The translations under genes and the position numbers were made by a program. 50,000 nucleotides of DNA from Gammaproteobacteria bacterium (GTDB lineage Bacteria > Pseudomonadota > Gammaproteobacteria > DSM-16500), in NCBI GenBank assembly GCA_013288815.1, contig JABDBD010000005.1, forward strand, positions 1-50,000. The letters are read 5' to 3'. Positions 18,014 through 26,696 of the stretch are shown one piece after another. Within the stretch, counting starts at the first letter, position 1, and the number at the start of each line of letters is the position of its first letter. The notes under the pieces are model-generated. The model was not told where the DNA came from. It worked only from the letters and a program-made list of their open reading frames with translations, and searched no databases.

Positions 18014-18238
18014 TGGGTTGGGCGTTTTGCATAGTTCAACTCGCAACACTTGGAATACCTTATCAGAAGTTGTCAGAGACTGTCTGTCTGGATTTAAAAA
18101 TTTATCAAATTCAATGTGTTAATCGCCACTGATTTAAACGAATTGTAAGCCTACTAATCAGCAATACTGTTAAGGGGCTCTTAAGGTTGAGTAGGTTAAA
18201 ATTTGTCACATTATAAAAATGTAGTTATGAGGTTAAAC

Positions 18239-19270
18239 ATGAGTGCGTCAGCGAGAGTCCCAGAACAATTCAATGAGCGCAACGAAGGTATACTTTCGTT
18301 ACTAGATAGCTTAGGTGATAGTGTATCGGTCGATAACAAGCAGTTGTTTTTCCAGCGTTTTTGCGATTTTTTGCAAGAAAGTGAAAAGAATGAGGCTTTT
18401 GATTTTTGGAAATTTCTCAAGGTTATTTTTTTATTAGGCAATGCCATATTTGCTAGAAAAGCATTATCCATATTTTCAGAGGAAGCTGATCGCGAGATAT
18501 TCATAGCAGCATTGAAAGACATACTATTTCTTTATTCAAGTCAGCGAGAAAGCTGCATTCAAGTGATTAATGATACGATGTCATTTCTCATAGAGGAGCT
18601 AAACGAATTAGAAACAAATCCAGTGAGACTCGTGTGGCCATCGCTCAATCCGCATAATTTAGCTAAAAAAATGATAAAAGAAGTAAAAGAAAAACTGCCG
18701 CCACATTACCTTCAATTTTATTCTGAACCCGTGGACAATTTATTTATTGGAAAGCTAGAAAAACTTTTTGAGCACTGGCAGGAGTTGGTAATGAGGCCAC
18801 TTAAACAAGTTTTAGAATTAAGCTACAAACAGGTGCTCATTCTGATGTTAATCAATCTCCCTCAGGCTGAAGACCAGCTTCTAGGTGCGGCTGAAGTATT
18901 GGGAGGTTTGAAAGTCACTTTATATCGCCCGATAAAACCGTTTGTTCAAAACGGGCTTTCTATTTTTGCAAAAGCACATCATATGTCTCTCATAAAACGT
19001 CAGGATGGAAATCCGAATCTTGACTTACAGAACTTTGAATTTAAATTTGATGAAAATGTGAATCGCGCATTTTCTCGAGAAATCAGGAAAATATATGAGA
19101 AATGGAAAAGAGAATATGGAAAAGAAGTAACGGCAAAAATACCGGATTGTATTTTGTTATCACTTGTATTTACCGACATAAAAGAATTTTTTGACCTTAG
19201 TTTAAAGCTAGGAAAACTTAAAATAGAATCGCCAGAGATTTTGGAAGAAAATAATAAACTTGTTCGTTGA
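18239..19270 (+). CDS. Unrecognised alpha-helical island protein
   Basis: 343 residues from ATG 18239, which has AGG eight bases upstream; in-frame TTG 18203 and ATG 18227 are less likely. No family was recognised. The protein is predicted to be almost entirely helical, with many charged and aromatic residues (FFQRFCDFLQESEKNEAFDFW, KKMIKEVKEKLPPHYLQFY), no signal peptide and no convincing membrane span. It lies between the toxin-antitoxin pair and the primase-helicase, about 220 bases after the toxin, so probably has its own promoter. It could be an accessory defence component; this is only context. Confidence 0.6.
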   Translation: MSASARVPEQFNERNEGILSLLDSLGDSVSVDNKQLFFQRFCDFLQESEKNEAFDFWKFLKVIFLLGNAIFARKALSIFSEEADREIFIAALKDILFLYSSQRESCIQVINDTMSFLIEELNELETNPVRLVWPSLNPHNLAKKMIKEVKEKLPPHYLQFYSEPVDNLFIGKLEKLFEHWQELVMRPLKQVLELSYKQVLILMLINLPQAEDQLLGAAEVLGGLKVTLYRPIKPFVQNGLSIFAKAHHMSLIKRQDGNPNLDLQNFEFKFDENVNRAFSREIRKIYEKWKREYGKEVTAKIPDCILLSLVFTDIKEFFDLSLKLGKLKIESPEILEENNKLVR

Positions 19271-19287
19271 AATGTGAAAAACATTTA

Positions 19288-19364
19288 GGGGGTGTTGACA
19301 ATGCTGCTATGCGAGTGAAAAAACCGCGATTTCTAGTCTCAGCCCTGTGAGTGTCAACAGCCCC
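19288..19364. repeat. Long-loop inverted repeat between convergent island genes
   Basis: GGGGGTGTTGACA (19288-19300) and TGTCAACAGCCCC (19352-19364) are inverted copies with one mismatch in 13, separated by 51 bases. No T-run follows. It could be a bidirectional terminator, a protein-binding site or the ends of a small structured RNA. Confidence 0.4.
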
Positions 19365-19383
19365 AGTAGTATAGAAATCTATA

Positions 19384-19827
19384 TTATGCTTTCAAAATAT
19401 TTTCTACTGATTCCAGCCATTTGGAGTGTCTTAGGTTGGCAGATGCAATAGCCACACAAATTAACTCCTCCGGTATATCCGGTAAAAACTTCATAAGGTC
19501 AAAGTAAAACAAGTCAAGCATTGCGGTGAAAAATCGTATTTGCTCCTGGATTAAAGCAAATCGGTTTTCAATCTTAGCAATAGCAGAAAATAATTTTTTC
19601 TCTGCGCGCATAAATTGTGCCTGAATCATTCTGTTGATTTGAACTTCTTGTTGGTTGTCTGCTGTTTCGACTGGATTAGCAAGTATTTCATGCTGAAGAA
19701 AGTGTTTGGCAAGCTTTTCTCTGGCGATATTTGCCATCTTTGTATCGCGGTATTTTGCTTCTAGGGAGATTTTTTCGTAAAGATTTTTTGTAACTGACAT
19801 TCTAATCTCGTATTTGCGGAGTCGCAT
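19384..19827 (-). CDS. Hypothetical protein with possible ribbon-helix-helix N-terminus
   Basis: 147 residues; ATG 19827 is preceded by AAGG at eight bases. Residues ~5-43 (YEIRMSVTKNLYEKISLEAK..DTKMANIAREKLAKHFL) have the beta-strand plus two-helix pattern of ribbon-helix-helix (Arc/MetJ-like) DNA-binding proteins. The rest is a probable coiled coil (RAEKKLFSAIAKIENRFALIQEQI) and a hydrophobic helical tail. Mobilisation accessory proteins (MobC-like) and plasmid regulators share this layout. The function is not established. It lies downstream of the primase-helicase gene, same strand, 287 bases away. Confidence 0.55.
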   Translation of the reverse strand: MRLRKYEIRMSVTKNLYEKISLEAKYRDTKMANIAREKLAKHFLQHEILANPVETADNQQEVQINRMIQAQFMRAEKKLFSAIAKIENRFALIQEQIRFFTAMLDLFYFDLMKFLPDIPEELICVAIASANLRHSKWLESVENILKA

Positions 19828-20114
19828 TGGATGTGCCTTGGTGTTTATCTATTTTTATCCTCCTATGATTGTCCTAAGTAAAATTATTTCATTTGGTTTG
19901 CAAATCTATTACATAACATTTACAAAAAAATCGCAAGTACTCTGCGCGAAATTAGCAAATTCTTTGCAAAAAAACATGATATCCGAAAATGTCCGCCATA
20001 TTTTGGCAGTGTCCTACAAAAAAGTATTTTAAAATAAACAGTTACAGCAGCAGAGCTCCACTCCTTTATCTTGCCGTAAGAATTTAGAATAGAGTTTTAG
20101 TAATTTTATATTAA

Positions 20115-22508
20115 TTAATTTGAAATGGAGTAACCAATCGCACGATATTTTTTTAAGCGCTTCTGATACATCTTTTGTAACATTGGCATTTGAACATCAA
20201 CGTAATCATAGACTCTAATTTCGGTTTTGTTGGGGTGGTATCGATGAAGTCGTCCAAGATATTGTTGTAACGTGCCATGCCATGAAATAGGCATTGTTAG
20301 GAACAAAGTATCTAATCGTGCATCGTCAAAGCCTTCGCCAATGTAGCGGCCAGTTGCTAGAATGAGACGTTCTTCGTTATCGGGGATGATATTAAGCTTT
20401 TCAATTGCCTCGGTGCGAGTCCGCTTGCTCATCTTGCCCTTTAATATGATTATGTGTTTCACAACATCCTTTAGCCGATCGGCTAAAGAATCTAGGTGCT
20501 CTACGCGTTCAGTTAGAAGAAGGGGTGATCGCCCCTCTTTTAATGCCGTCAATACATCTTCAATGATCTGTTGATTGCGAGATTCGCTAGTTGTCATGGC
20601 TGCATAAATATCATTGATAGGTATTTTGTCAGTGAAGCTAGTGAGAAAGTCGGTTTGTTTTATTTTTACAAGATGGTCACACTTATTATTTGTAAAATCT
20701 TTTGGATGGACGCGATAACGAATAGGGCCGCATTGCATAAAAATAATGGGGTGGTGTCCATCTTTGCGGATAGGCGTCGCTGTTAAGCCTAATACATAAC
20801 GGGCTTTAACTTTTTTCATGACTTGTTCAAAGCTGAAAGCTGAAATGTGGTGGCATTCATCAACTATAACTTGTCCATAGTTTGCGAGTGCCTCATCGAC
20901 TTCGCCATTGCGAATTAAGCTTTGTAGCATTGCAATATCAATCTTTCCCTGAGGCTTATGTTTACCTGCGCCAATCATTCCAATTTCTTTGTGCGGGATG
21001 TCAAGAAATAAAGATAATTTTTCACGCCATTGTTCCAGCAACTGCTGGCGGTGTACCAGTATGAGTGTGTTTACTTTGCGATTTGCAATCATCCACGTTG
21101 CGACAACTGTTTTTCCAAACGCAGTGGTAGCTGCCAGTATCCCAGTATCGTATTCCGTAATTTTTTTGACGGCGGGTTCTTGATCTTTTCTTAGCTCTCC
21201 TGTGAAAGTGACATCGATTACATTGCCTGAAAATGTTTTGTCGATGAGTTCTACTTGAATTTGATATTCATTTAAAAATTCGATAATGTCTGCTAGACAG
21301 CCGCGAGGTAGACCAAGATGATCTGGAAATTCTTCTGCGCATCCGATTACACGTGGTTTATTGTAGGTTGATAAACGAAGTGCTTGGGTTCGATAAAATT
21401 CTGGATTTTGAAAAGCAGCAATTTTTTTCAATCGATTTAAGATGGCAGATGGTAAGTCAGTCTTGGGAATAAAAATTAAATTAGCACAGATAATTTGAAT
21501 GGATGAAGGCAACAGTTCAGTCAGAACAAGTTTATCCGATGATTTTGGCGAGCGCTTTTCCCAGGGTGTTGTGTTCTCATCATCTTCCTCATTTGCGCGA
21601 ATATCGATAATTTGATTGGCTTTGCTAAATTGTGCCACCAATGAATCGATTTCTTCATATGTCATTTTACGGATGTTAGCTAAAAAATCCCATTGATCTG
21701 CATACGGCTGTAAATTTTCATCAATAAAAACGCTGTTACCTTGTTTGCGCCGTTGGCCTTGTAAGGGAAATGCGATTAAATTTCCGAAACCACCCTTCGG
21801 CATGGTGTCTTGATTGGGAAAGAGGCGGTCATACGATTCTAGACTCAGCTGGTGACGCTGCTGCATAGCAAGTGTCAGTAGCCCGCAGCCTAATTTTCTG
21901 GCGATTGTTGCGGGAACGGAGGTCGTAAAGAATATCCATATATGTGCACCATTGCCTGACTGGGATCGTTCAAGTGTGGCGGGAATATTTAAGTTGGCGC
22001 AGACTTTTAAAAATGCGGTAGTGTCATCGTGCCAGCTTGCTTTATCGAAATCGATAGCGAGGAACCAACATGTTTCGTCACGCTGCAATGGGTAAATGCC
22101 CGCCATTACTTTTCCTGCTAAATGATCAAAGATGGCTTGATTAGTTAGAGGTAGAAGTTCGCGTTTATTGCATTCATGGCATTTAATCTTGGGTTTGACG
22201 CATTGGCATTTTGACCAATGGTTTATACAGGCTGGGGAGTAACCGACTTTGCCATTTTTCCCTTCCCAGCGAAGAGCGTAAATATCATCGCGTCCACGAA
22301 ATAGTGATCGAAATAGGGCGATCTTTTCTTCCACAGACAGCTTAACGGCGGAAGATTGCACAATGGTTTCTGTGGTGGTGTCATCGTTATTTTCGGTAGT
22401 TAGCAAGTTATGCTGCTGAAGCAGCTCGCGCAGTTGAGTGTTCTCTTTGACGAGTGCGTCACGTTCAGTGATGAGCTTTTGTATTTGCTCAGGAGTTAGT
22501 TGAGTCAT
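20115..22508 (-). CDS. TOTE-type archaeo-eukaryotic primase fused to SF2 helicase
   Basis: 797 residues. Order: N-terminal coiled coil (~5-35); Cys-rich knuckle (Cys94, 101, 103, 110, 113); archaeo-eukaryotic primase core with AIDFD (Asp153, Asp155) and SGNGAH (His189); a linker; then a superfamily 2 helicase with Walker A TTAFGKT (Lys466), DECHH (550-554), GLTATP (574-579) and the motif VI region QQYLGRLHR. This matches proteins annotated as TOTE conflict-system primase-helicases, thought to act against invading DNA. No nuclease domain is evident after the helicase, unlike many relatives. It occupies the right end of the tRNA-Met island. Confidence 0.8.
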   Translation of the reverse strand: MTQLTPEQIQKLITERDALVKENTQLRELLQQHNLLTTENNDDTTTETIVQSSAVKLSVEEKIALFRSLFRGRDDIYALRWEGKNGKVGYSPACINHWSKCQCVKPKIKCHECNKRELLPLTNQAIFDHLAGKVMAGIYPLQRDETCWFLAIDFDKASWHDDTTAFLKVCANLNIPATLERSQSGNGAHIWIFFTTSVPATIARKLGCGLLTLAMQQRHQLSLESYDRLFPNQDTMPKGGFGNLIAFPLQGQRRKQGNSVFIDENLQPYADQWDFLANIRKMTYEEIDSLVAQFSKANQIIDIRANEEDDENTTPWEKRSPKSSDKLVLTELLPSSIQIICANLIFIPKTDLPSAILNRLKKIAAFQNPEFYRTQALRLSTYNKPRVIGCAEEFPDHLGLPRGCLADIIEFLNEYQIQVELIDKTFSGNVIDVTFTGELRKDQEPAVKKITEYDTGILAATTAFGKTVVATWMIANRKVNTLILVHRQQLLEQWREKLSLFLDIPHKEIGMIGAGKHKPQGKIDIAMLQSLIRNGEVDEALANYGQVIVDECHHISAFSFEQVMKKVKARYVLGLTATPIRKDGHHPIIFMQCGPIRYRVHPKDFTNNKCDHLVKIKQTDFLTSFTDKIPINDIYAAMTTSESRNQQIIEDVLTALKEGRSPLLLTERVEHLDSLADRLKDVVKHIIILKGKMSKRTRTEAIEKLNIIPDNEERLILATGRYIGEGFDDARLDTLFLTMPISWHGTLQQYLGRLHRYHPNKTEIRVYDYVDVQMPMLQKMYQKRLKKYRAIGYSISN

Positions 22509-22611
22509 GGGAAGGGCTTGGGAGGCGGGTTTTCATGGTAAAAGAAGATACACGATTTGAGAGTGTTTTTCTACCATAGTGCATTGAAGTGGCTGGAGTG
22601 ATACTCACAGA

Positions 22612-22631
22612 GCACCCTGTATGCACCCTGG
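22612..22631. promoter_or_regulatory. Paired CACCCT repeats, candidate integrase arm sites (right)
   Basis: GCACCCTGT at 22612 and GCACCCTGG at 22623, same orientation, 11-bp period, about 28 bases inside the right att core. It is the counterpart of the pair at 15324-15342. Confidence 0.5.
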
Positions 22632-22658
22632 AAAATTGATTATCACCGAAAAATTTTA

Positions 22659-22718
22659 TAACTATATGATTAATAGTGGCTATGGGTGGACTCGAACCAC
22701 CGACCTCAGCATTATGAG
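22659..22718. repeat. Right attachment site overlapping tRNA-Met 3' half
   Basis: 60 bases shared with 15131-15190 (three mismatches). It runs from just past the tRNA 3' end to the anticodon loop, the usual crossover region for tRNA-targeting tyrosine integrases. Confidence 0.85.
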
Positions 22719-22750
22719 TGCCGCGCTCTAACCGGCTGAGCTACATAGCC
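22677..22750 (-). tRNA. tRNA-Met (anticodon CAT, elongator type)
   Basis: On the minus strand a full cloverleaf can be folded: acceptor GGCTATG/CATAGCC with discriminator A, D-arm GCTC/GAGC, anticodon loop CTCATAA, variable AGGTC and T-arm GGTGG-TTCGAGT-CCACC. CAT anticodon and overall similarity to the E. coli elongator tRNA-Met support the identity. The 3' CCA is not encoded (CTA follows the discriminator). It serves as the island's integration site. Confidence 0.93.
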
Positions 22751-22870
22751 ATTTTCTAAGGACGCTTATTCTCAAAGTTTTACCTGTCACTTGTCAAGGT
22801 AAGACGTGATAAATTTAACTTTTCTTTAGATCGAGTTATTCAGGCGGGGAAGGGTTTTGGCGTGCACTAT

Positions 22871-23037
22871 TTGATCAAGTATGTGTATTAGCTATTTTAA
22901 AACACCCAAACTCAAACGATTATTGCATCTCGTAGCAAACTTACGTACAATCATCAACCTTTCGAAGACCATTAAAGTGGTTTTCTCCTTGTCTTTCTTA
23001 ATTAAAAGAAGACTGTATAAACCGTGAGGAGAGTTTT
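22871..23037 (+). promoter_or_regulatory. Promoter and structured leader of the rpsF operon
   Basis: A possible promoter TTGATC (22871)-16 bases-TATTTT (22893). The leader holds a stem-loop, GTCTTTCTT...AAAGAAGAC (22991-23013), followed by CCGTGAGGAG and the GTG start. A structured rpsF leader bound by the S6:S18 complex is known in many bacteria. Whether this is one would need covariance comparison. Confidence 0.3.
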
Positions 23038-23463
23038 GTGAAGCATTATGAAGTCATATTTATGGTTCATCCGGACCAGAGTGAACAAGTTCCTGGAATG
23101 ATAGAGCGCTATAGTAATATCGTGACGCAACAAAAAGGTAAAATCCATCGTGTAGAAGATTGGGGTCGACGTCAGTTAGCGTATCCAATTGATAAAATTT
23201 TAAAAGCGCATTATGTATTAATGAACATCGAATGCAATAAAGAAGCTATTGATGAATTAAGTAATGCATTTCGTTACAACGACGCTGTGATTCGCAACTT
23301 AATTTTAAATGTAAAACGTGCACATACTGAGCCGTCTCCTTTATTGAAAGAGAGAGAGTATCGTTCTGAGCCGGGCTCGCATGATTCAGAAGGACAAAAA
23401 GGCAAATTTAAAAAGCCAGTTGTCGCAGACGACGATGTCGATTCAATTATACCTAACGATTAA
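23038..23463 (+). CDS. rpsF: 30S ribosomal protein S6
   Basis: 141 residues beginning at GTG 23038, with AGGAG just upstream. [25 protein letters not shown] and the block [15 protein letters not shown] are diagnostic for S6, which binds S18 and 16S rRNA in the central domain of the small subunit. The acidic C-terminal tail (VADDDVDSI) is typical of gammaproteobacterial S6. First gene of rpsF-rpsR-membrane gene-rplI. Confidence 0.97.
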   Translation: MKHYEVIFMVHPDQSEQVPGMIERYSNIVTQQKGKIHRVEDWGRRQLAYPIDKILKAHYVLMNIECNKEAIDELSNAFRYNDAVIRNLILNVKRAHTEPSPLLKEREYRSEPGSHDSEGQKGKFKKPVVADDDVDSIIPND

Positions 23464-23478
23464 TAGCGAGGGCTTGTC

Positions 23479-23703
23479 ATGGCTACTTATTTTCGCCGGA
23501 AAAAATTTTGTTACTTCACTACCAATAAGATTGCAGAAGTAGATTATAAAGATATTAACCTTTTGAAAAAGTTTATCACTGAAAGTGGAAAAATTGTTCC
23601 TAGTCGTATAACAGGAACAAAAGCGCGCTTTCAGCGCCAATTGGCGAGTGCTATTAAATTAGCACGTTATTTGTCGTTGTTGCCTTATTGCGATAAGCAT
23701 TAA
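23479..23703 (+). CDS. rpsR: 30S ribosomal protein S18
   Basis: 74 residues; [36 protein letters not shown] and [18 protein letters not shown] are the S18 core. It binds S6 and 16S rRNA. The single Cys near the N-terminus is usual. It is 15 bases after rpsF and 6 bases before the membrane gene, so clearly cotranscribed. Confidence 0.97.
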   Translation: MATYFRRKKFCYFTTNKIAEVDYKDINLLKKFITESGKIVPSRITGTKARFQRQLASAIKLARYLSLLPYCDKH

Positions 23704-23709
23704 TTTTTA

Positions 23710-24645
23710 ATGTTGCTCAAGCGCATTTCAGATTTTGTTTTACAAAGTCAGCATGCGATAGGCGTGGCTTTTGTTCTCGCGTTTATCCCTTTAATTGGCA
23801 CGCTCAGTATTGTTATTGCTGCTTTCGTGACGTTGCGAAGAGGGATATTTGAGGGAACCTTAGTTTTATTTGCAGCTACTTTGCCTGTTGTTATGGAATA
23901 TTTTTTAGAATATTTCTTATCTCCAGGCAGTGATACAAGCGTAGGCTTGAGTGCTTTCGATATTACGGTGTTAGTGCTGGTGAGTAATGTTCTCACCTGG
24001 ATTTTTGCTGTATGTCTTAGGAAGTATTCAAGCTGGAGTTTGTTATTACAAGTTGCGGCGATATGTTGTGTGTTGAGTGTTGCACTCATCCATTTTGTTG
24101 TGCCCGATATCCAAAGTTGGTGGAGTGATAAGCTTACTGCTTATTTTACGAAGGCCATGCAAACGTTGAATGAATCGGGTGGTGACTATGATCCCTCAAG
24201 TATGCTTCCTATAAAAAGCTTAATTGATGGAATAAAACCTTTTGTAACCGGCGTTGTGGTTATTTTGATTGTGTTTAATGCCTTGTTACAGGTTTTTTTA
24301 GCTAGATGGTGGCAAGCGGCAGTTTTCAATCCAGGAGGATTGCGCCAAGAGATGTATGACATTCGCATGGGCTATGTGTTAGGTGCCATATTTGTTATAG
24401 GTTTGTTTTGGGGATTGTGGGGCAATAGTTGGTTGTCTGATATGATGCCGATTATGTATGTTGTATTTGCCCTGGCGGGATTAAGCTTAATACATTCTCT
24501 GTTGGCAAGGCGTGGCACAGGCATGTTTTGGTTAGTGATGATTTACGGTGGAATGATACTGTTTCCTTATGTCATCGTACTGATTGCAATGGTAGGTTTG
24601 ATTGATACATGGTTAGATTTTCGGAAACGGATTAAAAAAATTTAG
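23710..24645 (+). CDS. Multi-pass membrane protein (DUF2232-like) in the ribosomal operon
   Basis: 311 residues, about eight hydrophobic segments (for example VAFVLAFIPLIGTLSIVIAAFV, LLLQVAAICCVLSVALIHFVV, MFWLVMIYGGMILFPYVIVLIAMVGL). A membrane protein of this type sits between rpsR and rplI in Coxiella and Legionella and resembles the DUF2232/YybS family. The loop WWSDKLTAYFTKAMQTLNESGGDYDP between helices looks periplasmic or cytosolic and conserved in size. The function is unknown. It is tightly spaced in the operon. Confidence 0.8.
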   Translation: MLLKRISDFVLQSQHAIGVAFVLAFIPLIGTLSIVIAAFVTLRRGIFEGTLVLFAATLPVVMEYFLEYFLSPGSDTSVGLSAFDITVLVLVSNVLTWIFAVCLRKYSSWSLLLQVAAICCVLSVALIHFVVPDIQSWWSDKLTAYFTKAMQTLNESGGDYDPSSMLPIKSLIDGIKPFVTGVVVILIVFNALLQVFLARWWQAAVFNPGGLRQEMYDIRMGYVLGAIFVIGLFWGLWGNSWLSDMMPIMYVVFALAGLSLIHSLLARRGTGMFWLVMIYGGMILFPYVIVLIAMVGLIDTWLDFRKRIKKI

Positions 24646-24672
24646 TGGACTCGTTTATTTAATGTGAGGTGT

Positions 24673-25128
24673 ATGGTGCAAGTTATATTACTCGAAAAAA
24701 TTCGTAACTTAGGTGCTCTTGGCGATAAGGTGAATGTAAAGCCAGGATATGGACGCAATTATCTTATTCCTGAAGGGAAAGCTGTGTATGCAACCCCCGC
24801 TAGCATTGCTAAATTTGAAGCGCAACGTAGTGAACTTGAAAAAGTGGCTGCACAACATTTACAAGCAGCAGAAGACAGAAAACAAGCTTTAGAAGCGTTG
24901 GGTGTCGTGAATATTTCTGCAAAAGCAGGTGAAGAAGGTAAATTATTCGGTTCTATTGGAACACGTGATATTGCAGATGCGATTACCGCTGCGGGTGTAG
25001 AGGTCAGCAAAAGTGAAATTGATTTGCCTACAGGTGCATTAAGACAAATTGGTTCTCATGACATTGTTATTGAATTGCATAGTGATGTCACTGCAACCGT
25101 GAAAATTAATATTATTGCTGAAGCATAA
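24673..25128 (+). CDS. rplI: 50S ribosomal protein L9
   Basis: 151 residues from ATG 24673, preceded by GTGAGG; a GTG nine bases upstream is unlikely. [33 protein letters not shown] is the N-terminal 23S-binding domain. The long connecting helix and the C-terminal domain ([26 protein letters not shown]) are complete. It ends the rpsF operon; a perfect hairpin follows. Confidence 0.97.
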   Translation: MVQVILLEKIRNLGALGDKVNVKPGYGRNYLIPEGKAVYATPASIAKFEAQRSELEKVAAQHLQAAEDRKQALEALGVVNISAKAGEEGKLFGSIGTRDIADAITAAGVEVSKSEIDLPTGALRQIGSHDIVIELHSDVTATVKINIIAEA

Positions 25129-25161
25129 TAAGCCGTATTTCTCTTCTTGAGTTTTTTCGAT

Positions 25162-25195
25162 TTAAAGAGCTTGTCGATTGTGGCAGGCTCTTTAA
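25162..25195 (+). terminator. Hairpin after rplI
   Basis: TTAAAGAGC (25162-25170) pairs perfectly with GCTCTTTAA (25187-25195), with a 16-base loop, 34 bases past the rplI stop. No long T-run, but its position between rplI and dnaB suits a terminator or processing site. Confidence 0.5.
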
Positions 25196-25296
25196 CTGCT
25201 GTTGTTTGAAGTCTTTCTATTATTCTTATTACTCTTGGACAATCTCCCTTGATAGTGCGAAAATTCAATATCTAAATTTCTTATTCCGGCATACGT

Positions 25297-26685
25297 ATGG
25301 AAACTTCTACACCAAATAAGCATTATAAAAATAATAATTCATCAAGCACAGATGCTGTTAAAGTTCCGCCTCACTCAATTGAGGCAGAACAATCTGTGTT
25401 GGGTGGATTGATGTTGGATAACCGTGCTTGGGATCAAATTGCCGATCGAGTACGTGAAAATGATTTTTATCGCTATGATCATCGCTTAATTTATCGAGTC
25501 ATGAGCAAACTATCTTCTCAAAATAAGCCTCTGGATGTGTTGACGGTGGCGGAATCATTAAGAGAAATTAATGAGCTTGAGAATGCGGGTGGCGAAGTTA
25601 ATTTATTTGAGTTGGCAAACAATACACCCAGCGCTGCAAATATCGGTGCGTATGCAGATATCGTACGTGAACGATCAGTGATGCGGCAATTGATTGCAGT
25701 AGCGAATGACATCGCTAATAACGCCTTTAATCCACAAGGTCGAAGTAGTACAGAATTATTGGATGTTGCTGAGCGTCATGTATTTGCGATTACAGAACAG
25801 GGCGCAAGAGTGGGCGGGCCGTTAAATGTTAAAGAATATTTAGCGACGACCATGGAAAAAATAGACCAACTTTTTCAATCAAAAAATCCTATTACGGGTG
25901 TGCCGACGGGATACCATGATTTAGATGAAATGACTTCGGGCTTACAACCTTCTGATTTGGTTATCATCGCGGGCCGACCCTCTATGGGTAAAACGACGTT
26001 TGCGATGAATATTGCAGAACATGTTGTCATTAAAAGCCAATCACCTGTGCTTATTTTCAGTATGGAAATGCCGGGAGAGTCGATTGTGATGCGTTTATTA
26101 TCGTCTTTATGCCGGATAGATCAATTGCGTATCCGTACGGGCAAATTAGAAGATGAAGATTGGCCGCGCATTAGTTCCACTGTTAGCATGTTATCAGAAG
26201 CTCCATTATTTATTGATGACACACCTGCTTTAAGCCCAGTTGAATTACGCGCGCGTGCACGGCGCTTGATGAAAGAACATGGACAGCTGGGGCTGATTGT
26301 TGTGGATTACTTACAGCTGATGCAAGTACCCGGTAATAGTGAAAATCGTACCGCTGAAATTTCAGAAATTTCCCGATCTTTAAAGAGTTTGGCCAAAGAG
26401 TTAAAAGTGCCTGTCATTGCGCTGTCTCAGCTGAACCGAGGGTTAGAGCAGCGTGCAGACAAACGTCCTGTCATGTCTGACTTGCGCGAGTCAGGTGCAA
26501 TTGAACAAGACGCTGATTTAATCGTTTTTATCTATCGTGACGAAGTTTATAATGAAAACAGTCCTGAAAAAGGCACTGCTGAAATCATTATTGCAAAACA
26601 AAGAAATGGTCCAATTGGCAAAGTGCGATTAACTTTCTTGGGTCAATACACATGTTTTGAAAATTTTATTCATAACCCTTACTAA
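25297..26685 (+). CDS. dnaB: Replicative DNA helicase DnaB
   Basis: 462 residues. N-terminal primase-interaction domain (PPHSIEAEQSVLGGLMLDN), linker, then RecA-like ATPase: Walker A GRPSMGKTT (Lys232), Walker B LIVVDYLQLM, LSQLNRGLEQR, and the arginine-finger region DLRESGAIEQDAD. It unwinds DNA ahead of the fork as a hexamer. No intein is present. The ribosome-binding site is weak. dnaB after rplI and before alr is conserved in gammaproteobacteria. Confidence 0.97.
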   Translation: METSTPNKHYKNNNSSSTDAVKVPPHSIEAEQSVLGGLMLDNRAWDQIADRVRENDFYRYDHRLIYRVMSKLSSQNKPLDVLTVAESLREINELENAGGEVNLFELANNTPSAANIGAYADIVRERSVMRQLIAVANDIANNAFNPQGRSSTELLDVAERHVFAITEQGARVGGPLNVKEYLATTMEKIDQLFQSKNPITGVPTGYHDLDEMTSGLQPSDLVIIAGRPSMGKTTFAMNIAEHVVIKSQSPVLIFSMEMPGESIVMRLLSSLCRIDQLRIRTGKLEDEDWPRISSTVSMLSEAPLFIDDTPALSPVELRARARRLMKEHGQLGLIVVDYLQLMQVPGNSENRTAEISEISRSLKSLAKELKVPVIALSQLNRGLEQRADKRPVMSDLRESGAIEQDADLIVFIYRDEVYNENSPEKGTAEIIIAKQRNGPIGKVRLTFLGQYTCFENFIHNPY

Positions 26686-26696
26686 TTCCAGATGAT

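Larger units (their letters stand above)
15131..22718. mobile_element. Genomic island integrated in the 3' half of tRNA-Met
   Basis: A 7.6-kb segment bounded by a 60-bp direct repeat of the 3' half of tRNA-Met(CAT), with three mismatches. It carries an integrase next to the left end, paired arm-type repeats inside both ends, and accessory cargo: Xre-RES toxin-antitoxin, unknown gene, possible ribbon-helix-helix gene, and TOTE-type primase-helicase. The intact tRNA is at the right end. The integrase appears broken, so the island is probably fixed unless helped in trans. Confidence 0.8.

Noticed and set aside
17922-18122. 66-codon ORF at the end of the RES toxin gene
   Set aside because: Mostly inside the toxin gene in another frame; no supporting start signal.
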